A stretch of 50,677 nt of DNA from Acidimicrobiaceae bacterium (GTDB taxonomy: Bacteria > Actinomycetota > Acidimicrobiia > Acidimicrobiales > MedAcidi-G1): contig PBSS01000005.1 in NCBI GenBank assembly GCA_002726315.1, forward strand, positions 19,054 through 69,730. The letters run 5' to 3'. The notes under the pieces were generated by a model. It saw only the letters and a program-made list of their open reading frames with translations. It did not search any database and was not told where the DNA came from. Shown piece by piece: positions 16,912-26,560 of this stretch. The position numbers were made by a program, and so were the translations under genes. The first letter of the stretch is position 1; each line of letters starts with the position of its first letter.

Positions 16912-18365
16912 GCGCCTTTTCGTTGGCGGGTTCGGTCAGATCGGGGGAGCGTACGGCGCGTAGCATCGTCGAGGAACACCTTGCGGCAATCGCCGACGGT
17001 GAGACGGAGATCAATGCCTTCAACCTAGTGATGGCCGATTCTGCCTTGGAACGGGCCGACCGTTTGGACGCGCTGGTTGCAAAGGGCGGTGATCCCGGCC
17101 CGTTGGCGGGCATTCCAGTGGCTCTCAAGGACAACATGTGCACGAGGGGCGTGCCCACCACTTGTGGTTCACGCATCCTCGATGGTTGGAGACCTCCCTA
17201 TAACGCCACTGTCGTCGAGCGGCTGAATGATGCAGGTGCAGTGCTCCTCGGCAAGACCAACATGGACGAGTTCGCTATGGGTAGTTCCACGGAGAACTCA
17301 GCCTTTGGCCCGACGTTTAACCCCTGTGACACGACACGGGTCCCGGGTGGCTCCTCTGGTGGTTCGGCGGCAGCGGTGGCTGCGGGTTTCACTCCCCTGA
17401 GCCTTGGAAGCGACACCGGCGGGTCGATCCGCCAACCGGCAGCGTTGTGTGGCGTTGTCGGCGTCAAGCCAACCTATGGAAGAGTGTCACGCTATGGCTT
17501 GGTGGCGTTCGCATCCAGCCTCGACCAGATCGGGCCTTTTGCTAACTCTGTTGTTGATGCGGCAATGCTCCTAGAAGTGATCGCAGGCCACGATCCGATG
17601 GATTCCACGTCGATTCCAGCTGCTGCCCCTGACCTGTTGGGAGTACTTGACCAGGGTGTCGAGGGCCTCCGGGTGGGGATAATCGAGGAGATCTCTGGCA
17701 GTGGACCGACCGGGCTCGAGGGCTTTTCCCCCGATGTCCAGTCGCGCTTGGCAGAGGCGGCCGAGACCCTTGCAGCTGCTGGTGCCACCGTGGAGAAGAC
17801 ATCAGTTCCGTCGACGGTCTTCGGCTTGTCGGCCTACTACGTGATCGCCCCGGCTGAGGCTTCGAGCAACCTGGCACGCTTCGATGGTGTCCGCTTCGGT
17901 TTGAGGGTTGATGCCGAAAACACCGTCGACATGAACGCGGCAACCCGTACCGCGGGCTTCGGCGACGAGGTGAAAAGGCGCATCATGCTTGGTACGTACG
18001 CGCTGTCCGCTGGCTACTACGACGCCTATTACGGAAAGTCCCAGAAGGTCCGCACTTTGATCGTGGAGGACTTCGCTAGGGCCTACGGGTCCTACGATCT
18101 GTTGTTGTCACCAACCGCGCCAACGACGGCATTTCCCATCGGCGAGAAGATCGATGACCCGATGCTCATGTACTTGAGCGACGTGTGCACCATTCCATCC
18201 AACCTGGCAGGTCATCCGGCCATGTCGGTTCCATTCGGTGTGGGTGATGACGGCCTACCGGTGGGCGTGCAGGTGCTGGCACCTGCAAATGGCGAAGCAT
18301 CTATGTTCAGGGCGGCGGCAGTGCTCGAGGCAGCGACCGGTGGACTGACCGGGAGCACGACATGA
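16908..18365 (+). CDS. gatA: Asp/Glu-tRNA amidotransferase subunit A
   Basis: 485 residues from the ATG at 16908, whose ATGA overlaps the gatC stop. An upstream in-frame codon at 16830 would run through gatC and is rejected. GatA hydrolyses glutamine and supplies ammonia for converting Glu-tRNA(Gln) and Asp-tRNA(Asn) to the amides. The amidase triad is present with the expected spacing: K74 in VALKDNM, cis-Ser S149 in [14 protein letters not shown], and nucleophile S173 in [11 protein letters not shown]. The window shows no glutaminyl- or asparaginyl-tRNA synthetase, so which amide is made cannot be judged here. Confidence 0.97.
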   Translation: MSAFSLAGSVRSGERTARSIVEEHLAAIADGETEINAFNLVMADSALERADRLDALVAKGGDPGPLAGIPVALKDNMCTRGVPTTCGSRILDGWRPPYNATVVERLNDAGAVLLGKTNMDEFAMGSSTENSAFGPTFNPCDTTRVPGGSSGGSAAAVAAGFTPLSLGSDTGGSIRQPAALCGVVGVKPTYGRVSRYGLVAFASSLDQIGPFANSVVDAAMLLEVIAGHDPMDSTSIPAAAPDLLGVLDQGVEGLRVGIIEEISGSGPTGLEGFSPDVQSRLAEAAETLAAAGATVEKTSVPSTVFGLSAYYVIAPAEASSNLARFDGVRFGLRVDAENTVDMNAATRTAGFGDEVKRRIMLGTYALSAGYYDAYYGKSQKVRTLIVEDFARAYGSYDLLLSPTAPTTAFPIGEKIDDPMLMYLSDVCTIPSNLAGHPAMSVPFGVGDDGLPVGVQVLAPANGEASMFRAAAVLEAATGGLTGSTT

Positions 18366-19807
18366 GCCCGGAAACGTGCTCAGGGATTGACGGCTGGGAG
18401 GTCGTTATCGGACTGGAGGTCCATGCCGAGCTGGCTACAGCCACGAAGTTATTTTCGGGTGCCCGCAACGAGTTCGGTGGGGAACCCAACACCCAAGTCG
18501 ATCCAGTTTCGCTTGGGCTCCCCGGGTCCCTTCCTGTCCTCAACGAGAAGGCCGTCGAGTTGGCAATCAGGGTGGGTCTGGCTCTCAACTGTGTTGTCCA
18601 GCCTTCCGAGTTTGCCCGCAAGAACTACTTCTACCCAGATATGCCCAAGGACTTCCAGATTTCCCAGTTCGACCAGCCCATCAACGGCGAGGGATGGCTG
18701 GAACTTCCCGATGGTAGGCGCATCGGCATCGAGCGGGCTCACCTTGAGGAGGACACTGGCAAGAGCACCCACGTGGGCGGTGGCGGACGCATCCACGAGG
18801 CGTCCTACTCGTTGGTTGACTACAACCGTGCAGGGGTCCCCCTCATCGAAATAGTGGGCAAACCGGATCTGCGCTCAGCCGATGACGCTCGTGCATACGT
18901 CTCCGAGTTGAGGGCCATCCTCGTGACCATAGGAGCCTCCGATGGAAAGATGGAGGAGGGTTCCATGCGGGTGGACTGCAACGTGTCCGTTCGTCCGGTC
19001 GGCGAAGAGGAGCTCGGCACTCGCTGTGAAGTGAAGAACATCAACTCACTGAGGTCTCTTGGCAGGGCTATCGCCTACGAGTCCCGCCGCCAGGTCGACC
19101 TGATCACCTTAGGTCAAAAGGTCGACCAGCAGACACGCCACTGGAACGAAGAGGAAGGGCGTACCCACACTCTGCGTTCCAAGGAGGAGGCATTCGATTA
19201 CCGGTATTTCCCCGAGCCGGACCTAGTTCCGGTGGTTCCATCCACCGAGTGGATTGACCAGATCCGGATGGCAATGCCCCTGTTACCGGGAGAGCGTCGC
19301 CACCGTCTCGCTGAGGAGGCCGATATCCGGCCCGAGGCAGCGGCCCTGGCCGTCGAGCGTGGTCTCGACGATTTGGCATTGGCTGCGATGGACCTTGGTG
19401 CCGACCCAGCACGGGTTCTGGTACACGTCGAGAACAACCTGGCCGACGGGCAGGGCACTCTCACAGCCGACGGCTTTGCAGCCCTTGTAGCCATGGAGAC
19501 CGGGGGCGAACTCACGGCTACGCAGGCCAAGACAGTCCTCGCTGACCTAGTTAGCTCAGGCGGGGATCCGGCTCTAGTGGCTGCCGCCCATGGCTTTGAG
19601 GCAATGGAGTCCTCCGAACTGGAAGGGCTTGTTGAGAGTCTCATTGCAGACCATCCTGAAGACTGGGAAGCTTTTGTGGGTGGCGACGAGAGTGAGCGAA
19701 AGAAGAAGTCGGGTTTTTTCGTAGGCCAAATCATGAAGACCACGAAGGGCCAAGCCGATGGCCGACTTGTGAACGAGATCCTTGAGAGGCGTTCTACCAG
19801 CCGTTAA
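18362..19807 (+). CDS. gatB: Asp/Glu-tRNA amidotransferase subunit B
   Basis: 481 residues, starting at an ATG whose ATGA overlaps the gatA stop. GatB binds the mischarged tRNA and activates its acyl group with ATP. The N-terminal cradle shows [41 protein letters not shown] and [13 protein letters not shown], all family hallmarks. The C-terminal YqeY-like tail domain reads [24 protein letters not shown]. Its TAA stop overlaps the stop of the convergent MATE gene within a shared TTAA (19804-19807). Confidence 0.97.
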   Translation: MSPETCSGIDGWEVVIGLEVHAELATATKLFSGARNEFGGEPNTQVDPVSLGLPGSLPVLNEKAVELAIRVGLALNCVVQPSEFARKNYFYPDMPKDFQISQFDQPINGEGWLELPDGRRIGIERAHLEEDTGKSTHVGGGGRIHEASYSLVDYNRAGVPLIEIVGKPDLRSADDARAYVSELRAILVTIGASDGKMEEGSMRVDCNVSVRPVGEEELGTRCEVKNINSLRSLGRAIAYESRRQVDLITLGQKVDQQTRHWNEEEGRTHTLRSKEEAFDYRYFPEPDLVPVVPSTEWIDQIRMAMPLLPGERRHRLAEEADIRPEAAALAVERGLDDLALAAMDLGADPARVLVHVENNLADGQGTLTADGFAALVAMETGGELTATQAKTVLADLVSSGGDPALVAAAHGFEAMESSELEGLVESLIADHPEDWEAFVGGDESERKKKSGFFVGQIMKTTKGQADGRLVNEILERRSTSR

Positions 19808-21153
19808 CCGTGAGCATGGCCACCTAGCCGACCAGTTGTGCCCACGATCTGCCACCTCGTGCCACGGAACCGGCTGTAGAGGAGTGCTGAGCGAACGGTC
19901 ATGAAAAGCCAAATAGCTCCCCACAGCCAACCGATCCCAAGACCGAGGACCCTTCCCACGACTGAGGCCGCCACGAAGATGGCGAATGAGGTCCCCATGG
20001 CCTGAGCAAGGAAGCGCTGGTCTCCAGCGCCGATGAGGATGCCGTCGAGAGCGAAGGCCAGACCGGACAGTGGTGCCATGGTCGCCACGTGGAGCATCAG
20101 GAACCCACCGACCACGACCACGCCGGGGTCGGTGGAGAAGATTCCGGCGATCAGATCTCCTCCTGCGAGGATCACTGTGGTGAGCATGGAACCCAGAGTG
20201 ACACCTATGCCTATCGACCATTTGATTACCTGATTGCCGGTTTGACGCGCCTCATCGACACTTCCGGATCCAAGTTGGTTGCCGACCAGGGTCTGGGCTG
20301 CGATAGCCATGGCGTCCATAGCCATTGCCAGCAAGAACCATGTCTGGAAGGCGATCTGGTGGGCTGCTAACTCGACAGTCCCGATCCGGGCGGCCATCGC
20401 CGTCGCGAGTGTGAAGGTGCCTACTAGGGACATGGTGCGGACCAGGAGATCTGCGCCGATGACCATGAGCCGCCTGATCGCAGCAGGATCGGGGCGCAGG
20501 GTGACCTCGTAGCGGCCGACCTCACGGCCGATCCACAACAGATAGAAGCCGGCGCCCAGCCATTGGGCAATTACGGTCGCAACTGCGGAGGCACCGATGC
20601 CGAGGCCCAGACCGTAGATGAGCACCAATTCAATGGCGAGGTTCACCGCTGCCGTGCCCACCCCCACCCACAATGGACGAACGGTGTCTTTTGTGCCCCT
20701 CAAGTAGCCGACTCCGGAGAGCATCAGGAGCATGCCCGGCGCGCCCAGGAGACTGATCCGGAAGTAAGTGGTGGCGGCATCTAGGACGTCTCCGTCGGCA
20801 CCCAGCAAGACGAGCAGGGGCCTAGTGAACGTGGCACCAAACACCGCTAGGGCCACCCCGAGTCCAGTTGCCAGCCAGAGACCCTGTATGGCCTGATTTG
20901 CTGCTGCGGCTCGCAGGTCGGCACCCATGAGCCTCGCTACTGTGGCAGTCGATCCGTAAGCCAGAAAGATGCAGACGTTGTAGCCGATCAGTAGTGCAGT
21001 CGAGGCAATGGCTAAGCCTGCTAGGGGCACGGTGCCGAGGTGGCCGACCACGGCGGTGTCTGCCAGCACGTAGAGGGGTTCGGCCATAAGCGCGCCCAGT
21101 GCCGGGAGGGCCAGGCTCAGGAGTTCGCGGCCTGGCCCTGCTGTGTTCTCCAT
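19804..21153 (-). CDS. MATE-family efflux protein (DinF-like)
   Basis: 449 residues with 12 predicted membrane segments in two similar halves, typical of Na+ or H+ coupled multidrug and toxin extrusion proteins. The first half opens LSLALPALGALMAEPLYVLADTAVVGHLG, which is characteristic of the DinF branch. AHQIAFQTWFLLAMAMDAMAIAAQTLVGNQLG marks the second half. The ATG start lies 6 nt after TAGCCT on the minus strand. The substrate is unknown. It converges with gatB by overlapping stops and is divergent from ilvD. Confidence 0.92.
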   Translation of the reverse strand: MENTAGPGRELLSLALPALGALMAEPLYVLADTAVVGHLGTVPLAGLAIASTALLIGYNVCIFLAYGSTATVARLMGADLRAAAANQAIQGLWLATGLGVALAVFGATFTRPLLVLLGADGDVLDAATTYFRISLLGAPGMLLMLSGVGYLRGTKDTVRPLWVGVGTAAVNLAIELVLIYGLGLGIGASAVATVIAQWLGAGFYLLWIGREVGRYEVTLRPDPAAIRRLMVIGADLLVRTMSLVGTFTLATAMAARIGTVELAAHQIAFQTWFLLAMAMDAMAIAAQTLVGNQLGSGSVDEARQTGNQVIKWSIGIGVTLGSMLTTVILAGGDLIAGIFSTDPGVVVVGGFLMLHVATMAPLSGLAFALDGILIGAGDQRFLAQAMGTSFAIFVAASVVGRVLGLGIGWLWGAIWLFMTVRSALLYSRFRGTRWQIVGTTGRLGGHAHG

Positions 21154-21159
21154 CTGGCG

Positions 21160-21165
21160 AGGCTA
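21160..21165 (-). promoter_or_regulatory. -10 box of the MATE gene
   Basis: TAGCCT on the minus strand, 6 nt from the ATG at 21153. Confidence 0.5.
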
Positions 21166-21242
21166 GGAGAACAGGTGGTACGAATCCGGGTTCATTGCGG
21201 TTTCATGGACCTCCCCACTAGTGGTAGGGCGTCACCGGCCTC

Positions 21243-21248
21243 TAGTCT
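21243..21248 (+). promoter_or_regulatory. -10 box of ilvD
   Basis: TAGTCT, 6 nt before the ATG at 21255 and directly abutting the GTG at 21249. It therefore favours 21255 as a leaderless start. Confidence 0.5.
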
Positions 21249-21254
21249 GTGGAC

Positions 21255-22958
21255 ATGACTTCCAGCGACAGCTATGAGCCCTCCGAGATCAACCGCCCAC
21301 GAAGTCGTGAGGTGACCGAGGGGTCCGCCCGTGCTCCTGCCCGAGCGATGTTGCGAGCCATTGGCATGGACGACGATGACTTCACAAAGGCCCAGGTTGG
21401 CGTGGCCTCCTCGTGGAATGAGGTAACGCCCTGCAACATGCCCTTGAGCGACCTAGCTGGTCGTGCCAAGGAGGGCGTGGCCGATGCCGGTGGCTACCCG
21501 ATCGAGTTCAACACCATTGCCGTGAGTGATGGCATCGCCATGGGCCATGAGGGCATGCGTGCCAGCCTGGTCAGCCGGGAGATAATCGCCGATTCAGTCG
21601 AGGCGGTGATGCACGCTGAGCGTTTCGACGCCTTCGTCAGCTTTGCAGGATGCGACAAGTCACTCCCTGGGATGCTCATGGCGGCGGCGCGAATCAACCT
21701 TCCATCAGTGTTTGTATACGGCGGCTCGATAATGCCGGGCGAGCACAAGGGCCGGTCCCTTGACATAGTGAGTGTCTTTGAGGCGGTCGGTGCACACGCG
21801 GTGGGCGACATAGACGACGACGAACTCCTGGCAATCGAGCGCAATGCGTGCCCGACTGTTGGTGCGTGCGCTGGCATGTTTACTGCCAACACCATGGCTT
21901 CTGTGGCTGAGGGACTTGGTATGTCCCTACCTGGATCGGCATCGGCTTCGGCGATCGACAACCGTCGACGCGACGTTGCCTATGCCAGTGGCACCGCTGT
22001 TATGCAGTTGCTCGCCGCTGACATCCGACCTCGTCAGATCCTCTCAAAGGCGGCATTTGAAAATGCCATCGCCCTAGTGATGGCTCTGGGTGGTTCCACC
22101 AACGCTGTCCTGCACCTTTTGGCAATTGCTTTCGAGGCTGGTGTCCAACTGGAGTTGGACGACTTCAACAAGGTGGCGGCGAGGGTTCCTCACCTGGCCG
22201 ACACAAAGCCCCACGGCGCGTACCACATGATCGACATCGACAAGATTGGTGGCGTTCCGGTGGTGATGCAGATGCTGCTTGAGGAGGGCCTGTTCCATGG
22301 CGACGAAATCACCGTTACCGGCCAGACCGTTGCCGAGAACTTGTCGATGCTTGATGTACCCGCTCCCGACGGTGAGGTGATCCACACCTTCGACAACCCC
22401 ATCCACGACATCGGAGGCATTGCAGTGCTCGAGGGTTCCCTGGCCCCCGAGGGTGCCGTCGTGAAGGTTGCCGGCATCGACGTCGATACCTTCGACGGCC
22501 AGGCCCGGGTCTTCAACGGTGAGGATGACGCCATGGACGCGGTCATGGCTGGTGGAATTAATGCCGGCGACATTGTGGTCATCCGCTACGAGGGCCCCAA
22601 GGGTGGCCCGGGCATGAGAGAGATGCTGGCCATCACCGGTGCCATGAAGGGTGCCGGCCGTGGCGGCGATGCCGCGCTCATTACCGACGGCCGGTTCTCA
22701 GGGGGAACACACGGCTTCTGTGTGGGCCACGTCGCTCCTGAAGCGGTCGATGGTGGCCCCATTGCCCTGATCGAGGAAGGTGACCGCATCGTGATCGACG
22801 TGCGGGCCCACACCATCGACTTGTTGGTCGACAAAGCTGTACTCGAGGAACGCCGGGCCAACCTCAAGCCCCATGAACCCCGCTACACCTCCGGCTTCCT
22901 GGCCAAGTACGCGGCCCTGGCTCAGGGGGCCGAAAAGGGTGCCGTTACACAGGCCTAA
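21255..22958 (+). CDS. ilvD: Dihydroxy-acid dehydratase
   Basis: 567 residues from ATG 21255 (569 from GTG 21249). It dehydrates 2,3-dihydroxy-isovalerate or -methylvalerate to the keto acids that precede valine, leucine and isoleucine. It is an Fe-S enzyme of the IlvD/Edd family. The three cluster cysteines are at about C60 (TPCNMPLSD), C133 ([10 protein letters not shown]) and C205 ([12 protein letters not shown]). The Mg2+-binding and substrate segments [12 protein letters not shown] and [20 protein letters not shown] are intact. It is followed, after a 232-nt regulatory gap, by ilvBNC, so it probably has its own transcript. Confidence 0.97.
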   Translation: MTSSDSYEPSEINRPRSREVTEGSARAPARAMLRAIGMDDDDFTKAQVGVASSWNEVTPCNMPLSDLAGRAKEGVADAGGYPIEFNTIAVSDGIAMGHEGMRASLVSREIIADSVEAVMHAERFDAFVSFAGCDKSLPGMLMAAARINLPSVFVYGGSIMPGEHKGRSLDIVSVFEAVGAHAVGDIDDDELLAIERNACPTVGACAGMFTANTMASVAEGLGMSLPGSASASAIDNRRRDVAYASGTAVMQLLAADIRPRQILSKAAFENAIALVMALGGSTNAVLHLLAIAFEAGVQLELDDFNKVAARVPHLADTKPHGAYHMIDIDKIGGVPVVMQMLLEEGLFHGDEITVTGQTVAENLSMLDVPAPDGEVIHTFDNPIHDIGGIAVLEGSLAPEGAVVKVAGIDVDTFDGQARVFNGEDDAMDAVMAGGINAGDIVVIRYEGPKGGPGMREMLAITGAMKGAGRGGDAALITDGRFSGGTHGFCVGHVAPEAVDGGPIALIEEGDRIVIDVRAHTIDLLVDKAVLEERRANLKPHEPRYTSGFLAKYAALAQGAEKGAVTQA

Positions 22959-22993
22959 GCCAGAGCCTGAGAGTGGGTCTGAATTGGCCCGGG

Positions 22994-23023
22994 TTGTGGA
23001 GCGGGCCCTTGACGGCGCATAAT
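22994..23023 (+). promoter_or_regulatory. Promoter of the ilv leader and ilvBNC
   Basis: -35 TTGTGG (22994-22999) and -10 CATAAT (23018-23023), separated by 18 nt. Transcription would begin at about 23030-23032, on or next to the leader-peptide ATG, so the leader mRNA has almost no 5' untranslated region. Confidence 0.55.
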
Positions 23024-23031
23024 TGTCCTCA

Positions 23032-23073
23032 ATGAAGCACATTCCCACCACGGAGGTACAGGTACTGCCTTAG
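23032..23073 (+). CDS. Leader peptide of the ilvBNC attenuator
   Basis: A 13-codon ORF reading MKHIPTTEVQVLP, then TAG. Four of its thirteen residues are branched-chain (Ile4, Val9, Val11, Leu12), and both valines use GTA. It begins 8 nt after the -10 box, without a ribosome-binding site, and its stop codon abuts the first stem of the attenuator. Leaderless ilvBNC leader peptides controlling attenuation are known in Corynebacterium glutamicum, so position and content agree with precedent. Translation itself is inferred. Confidence 0.6.
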   Translation: MKHIPTTEVQVLP

Positions 23074-23131
23074 GCACGCGGCCCCACACTTGCGTGCCCG
23101 ACCTCCCTCAGTGGGAGGTTGTTGTTTTTTT
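23073..23131 (+). promoter_or_regulatory. ilvBNC attenuator: two stems and a T-rich terminator
   Basis: Stem 1: GGCACGC (23073-23079) pairs perfectly with GCGTGCC (23092-23098). Terminator stem: ACCTCCC (23101-23107) with GGGAGGT (23113-23119), loop TCAGT, extendable by two pairs and followed by TGTTG and seven Ts (23125-23131). Two competing pairings could act as antiterminators. CCCAC in the loop of stem 1 (23083-23087) can pair with GTGGG (23111-23115), and GGAGGT in the leader ORF (23052-23057) with ACCTCC (23101-23106). Shortage of branched-chain aminoacyl-tRNA would stall the ribosome and shift this balance. The exact path needs folding. Confidence 0.68.
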
Positions 23132-23190
23132 CGCACAGATTCCTGAACTACCCCGACTCTTGACCGACCACTGACAAGCGAGAAGCACTG

Positions 23191-24921
23191 ATGAAGATGG
23201 ATGGAGGACAGGCACTGATCCGAGCTCTCGAACTCGAGGGTGTCGATGTGCTGTTCGGGTTGCCCGGTGGTGCGATCTTGCCGGTATACGACCCCATCAT
23301 CGACTCGTCGATCCGTCACATCCTGGTGAGGCATGAGCAGGGTGCTGGGCACATGGCTGAGGGCTATGCCCATGCCACGGGTCGCCCCGGCGTGGTGATG
23401 GTCACCAGCGGCCCAGGTGCGACCAACATCGTTACGCCGCTCTGTGACGCCCACCTCGACTCGGTGCCGATGGTCGCCATCACGGGCCAGGTCCCATTTG
23501 CGGCTATCGGAACCGATGCATTCCAGGAGTGTGACACCACTGGAATAACCCAGTCGGTAACTAAGCACAACTTCCTTGTCGCCGAGGCGCAGGATATTCC
23601 CCGGACCATCAAGGAGGCTTTCCACATAGCCACCACGGGTCGCCCGGGTCCCGTGTTGGTCGATATCCCCAAGGACATCGTGGATCCTGACAACCCAAGG
23701 TCTGCACTCGAGTGGACAGACGATGTAGAGATAGACCTTCCCGGCTACAGTCCACAGACCGATGCAGATCCCGTTGCGATTGTTGCTGCTGCTGACCTGA
23801 TCCGCGCCGCTGAGCGGCCGGTACTGTACGTGGGTGGGGGGATCCTTAAGGCACGTGCCGCCGAGGCCCTGCGGCAACTTGCCGAGTTGACCGGTATCCA
23901 TGTTGTGACGACCCTTATGGCTAGGGGTGCCTTTCCTGACAGTCACGAACTCTGCCTCGGAATGCCCGGAATGCATGGCAACTTCACAGCGGTGACAGCC
24001 ATGCAGGAGTCGGACTTATTGATTGCCCTGGGTGCACGCTTCGATGATCGAGTCACCGGCCGTCTGGATGGCTTCGCACAGGGGGCCAAGATCGTCCATG
24101 TTGACATTGACGCCGCCGAGCTAGGCAAAGTCCGTCGTCCTGACGTGGCCATCCTGAGTGATTGTCGCGTCGCCATTGAGGCCCTTGTTGTCGAACTGGC
24201 TTCCAATGGCATCGGTGGAGTCAACCGGGGTGCCTGGCGGTCGCGTGTGAACGGTTGGCAGGAGAACTTCCCTCTCTCTTATGAACGAACCCAGGGGGGT
24301 GATGAGATCAAGCCCCAGATGGTCATAGAGAAGCTTCGTGACTCCACACCAGACGACACGATTGTTGCCTCTGGCGTTGGTCAGCACCAGATGTGGGCCA
24401 GCCAGTACTGGTCCTTCGAACATCCCTACACGTGGATCAACTCGGGGGGCCTTGGCACTATGGGGTTTTCGATTCCTGCGGCGATCGGCGCCAAGGTGGG
24501 TTGTCCAGACAAGATGGTCTGGGCGGTTGACGGCGATGGTTGTTTCCAGATGACTGCTCAGGAACTTGTGACGGCAACGGTCGAGAAGATTCCGATCAAG
24601 GTGGCGTTGCTCAACAACTCGTATCTGGGCATGGTTCGCCAGTGGCAGGAGATGTTCTACGGCGAGCGCTACTCCGAGGTCTCCCTGTCAAAGGACGTTC
24701 CGGACTACAAGGCGTGGGCTGAGTCCATGGGCTGCGTAGCGATGAGAGTCGACAGCCCAGAGGAGATCGATGCGGCGATCACAAATGCCAACGAGGTCGA
24801 TGACCGTCCAGTCGTGATTGATTTCAGGGTGGCTGCAGCAGAGAAGGTCTATCCAATGGTTCCGTCTGGTGCTTCTAACTCTGACCTGCTCGTGTCGCCC
24901 TCCCAGCAGGACCAGCAGTGA
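23191..24921 (+). CDS. ilvB: Acetolactate synthase large subunit
   Basis: 576 residues. This TPP- and FAD-dependent enzyme condenses pyruvate with pyruvate or 2-oxobutyrate, the first shared step of branched-chain amino-acid synthesis. The catalytic Glu lies in RHEQGAGHMAEGYA. The TPP-binding motif runs from GDGCFQM to NNSYLGMV, and QWQEMFYGERYSE is the substrate-gating stretch of true AHAS. ATG 23191 is 59 nt after the attenuator T tract; a second ATG at 23197 is also possible. ilvN overlaps its stop. Confidence 0.97.
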   Translation: MKMDGGQALIRALELEGVDVLFGLPGGAILPVYDPIIDSSIRHILVRHEQGAGHMAEGYAHATGRPGVVMVTSGPGATNIVTPLCDAHLDSVPMVAITGQVPFAAIGTDAFQECDTTGITQSVTKHNFLVAEAQDIPRTIKEAFHIATTGRPGPVLVDIPKDIVDPDNPRSALEWTDDVEIDLPGYSPQTDADPVAIVAAADLIRAAERPVLYVGGGILKARAAEALRQLAELTGIHVVTTLMARGAFPDSHELCLGMPGMHGNFTAVTAMQESDLLIALGARFDDRVTGRLDGFAQGAKIVHVDIDAAELGKVRRPDVAILSDCRVAIEALVVELASNGIGGVNRGAWRSRVNGWQENFPLSYERTQGGDEIKPQMVIEKLRDSTPDDTIVASGVGQHQMWASQYWSFEHPYTWINSGGLGTMGFSIPAAIGAKVGCPDKMVWAVDGDGCFQMTAQELVTATVEKIPIKVALLNNSYLGMVRQWQEMFYGERYSEVSLSKDVPDYKAWAESMGCVAMRVDSPEEIDAAITNANEVDDRPVVIDFRVAAAEKVYPMVPSGASNSDLLVSPSQQDQQ

Positions 24922-25460
24922 TGAACGAACAGAGCGGATCTGGCTCGGCTGGACAGCATCGCGTAGCCGATTACCGCTACCACACCCTCGTGGTAACCGT
25001 TGAGAACAAGTCGGGTGTGTTGGCACGCTTGTCGGCACTGTTCTCGCGCCGTGGTTTCAACATCGAGTCTTTGGCCGTTGCCCCAACTGACGATGAGCGG
25101 TTCAGCAGGGTGACCGTTGTCGTCGACTTGGAATCGGCACCGTTGGAGCAGATCATCAAGCAGTTGGACAAACTCGTGAACGTTGTCAATATTCGTGAGT
25201 TGCACCCAGGCCATGCAGTCGAGAGAGAGTTAATGATTGTCACGGTGTCAGCTGGCCCTGATCGTCGCGACGAGTTGGTTGAGCAGTTGGACCGGGCCGG
25301 CGGCAAGGTTCTGTCGGTCGGTGCGGATGCAATGATGCTGTCGCTGGTTGGACCACCCGCCCGGATTGACGAGTTTGAGGAACTGCTCCGCCAGTACGGC
25401 ATCATTGAGTTGCAACGCACTGGAAGGGTTGCACTCGCGAATCTCGATGAAGACGACTGA
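24918..25460 (+). CDS. ilvN: Acetolactate synthase regulatory subunit
   Basis: 180 residues from GTG 24918 (GTGA overlap with ilvB) or ATG 24921, one codon later. The N-terminal ACT domain (YHTLVVTVENKSGVLARLSALFSRRGFNIESL) binds valine and gives feedback inhibition. The C-terminal domain (IVTVSAGPDRRDELVEQLDRAGGKVL onwards) is the second ACT-like half of full-length actinobacterial IlvN. Coupled translation with ilvB suits a stoichiometric complex. Confidence 0.96.
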   Translation: MMNEQSGSGSAGQHRVADYRYHTLVVTVENKSGVLARLSALFSRRGFNIESLAVAPTDDERFSRVTVVVDLESAPLEQIIKQLDKLVNVVNIRELHPGHAVERELMIVTVSAGPDRRDELVEQLDRAGGKVLSVGADAMMLSLVGPPARIDEFEELLRQYGIIELQRTGRVALANLDEDD

Positions 25461-25523
25461 GTAGTTTCCTCGACAGGCGTTACGACCACTGTCCGCTATA
25501 CGACAAGACCAGGAGGCGTCCCC

Positions 25524-26555
25524 GTGGTAAATATTTTCTATGAAAATGACGTGAACCAGACGGCCATCACTGATCGGAAGGTGGCCGTGTTGGGCTATGG
25601 CTCCCAAGGCCATGCTCATGCGTTGAACCTAAAGGATTCAGGCATCGACGTGTGTGTCGGTTTGCGCGATGGGTCTTCATCCGCGGCCAAGGCTTCTGAG
25701 GCTGGCCTAACCGTGCGGTCGTTGGCCGGCGCTTCCTCATGGGCTGACGTGATCATGATCCTCCTGCCTGACACCGATCAGGCAGCTGTATACGACGAGC
25801 ACGTCGCTCCCAACCTGAACCCGGGTGACGCCATTGCCTTCGCTCACGGTTTCAACATCCGCTTTGATCTGATCAACCCCCCCGACGACGTGGACGTGAT
25901 CATGGTTGCCCCGAAAGGCCCGGGTCACCTGGTACGCCGCACCTACGTGGAGGGTGGCGGCGTTCCGTGTCTCATCGCCGTTGAGCAGGATCCTTCTGGT
26001 GGAGCCCGTGACCTTGCACTCGCATACGCCGAAGGCCTGGGTGGCGCCCGTGCGGGCATCATCGAGACCACGTTCACAGAGGAGTGTGAGACTGACCTAT
26101 TTGGTGAGCAGGTCGTCTTGTGCGGTGGCCTCACCGAATTGGTCCGTAGTGCCTTTGACATTCTGGTGGACGCTGGCTATCAGCCGGAGATCTGCTACTT
26201 CGAGTGCCTCCACGAGGTGAAGTTGATCGTGGACCTCATGTACGAACAGGGGATCGCCGGCATGCGCTACTCAGTATCTGATACCGCCGAATACGGTGAT
26301 CTGACACGTGGTCCGAGGGTCATAGACGATCATGTTCGTGAGACCATGAAGGATATTCTGGGTGAGATCCAGTCGGGCCAGTTTGCTGAGGAGTGGGTGG
26401 CTGAGAGCCACTCGGGTCGTGAGAACTTCAAACGCCTCGAGGATGCCGGTCACGAGCACCGTGTCGAGAAAGTGGGTTCGCGCCTTCGCGAGATGATGCC
26501 ATGGATCAATGCTGGCAAGGTTTCGGTCCAGGATGCCTCAGGAGGCCAAGGCTAG
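25524..26555 (+). CDS. ilvC: Ketol-acid reductoisomerase, class I
   Basis: 343 residues from a GTG 7 nt after AGGAGG (25511-25516), the strongest ribosome site of the operon. It isomerises and reduces acetolactate or acetohydroxybutyrate with NAD(P)H and Mg2+. The Rossmann motif is [14 protein letters not shown]. The cofactor loop [11 protein letters not shown] has the Arg and serines that favour NADPH. The C-terminal knotted domain carries the metal-binding acidic residues ([29 protein letters not shown]). It ends 5 nt before the stop of the convergent thiolase gene. Confidence 0.97.
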   Translation: MVNIFYENDVNQTAITDRKVAVLGYGSQGHAHALNLKDSGIDVCVGLRDGSSSAAKASEAGLTVRSLAGASSWADVIMILLPDTDQAAVYDEHVAPNLNPGDAIAFAHGFNIRFDLINPPDDVDVIMVAPKGPGHLVRRTYVEGGGVPCLIAVEQDPSGGARDLALAYAEGLGGARAGIIETTFTEECETDLFGEQVVLCGGLTELVRSAFDILVDAGYQPEICYFECLHEVKLIVDLMYEQGIAGMRYSVSDTAEYGDLTRGPRVIDDHVRETMKDILGEIQSGQFAEEWVAESHSGRENFKRLEDAGHEHRVEKVGSRLREMMPWINAGKVSVQDASGGQG

Positions 26556-26560
26556 GCCCT

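Noticed and set aside
22959-23190. A T-box riboswitch upstream of ilvB
   Set aside because: I looked for the conserved T-box sequence and specifier stem and did not find them; the leader ORF with terminator explains the region better.
23029-23976. 315-residue minus-strand ORF opposite ilvB and its leader
   Set aside because: It is antisense to a well-conserved ilvB and the attenuator, has no family resemblance, and lacks a promoter or ribosome site.
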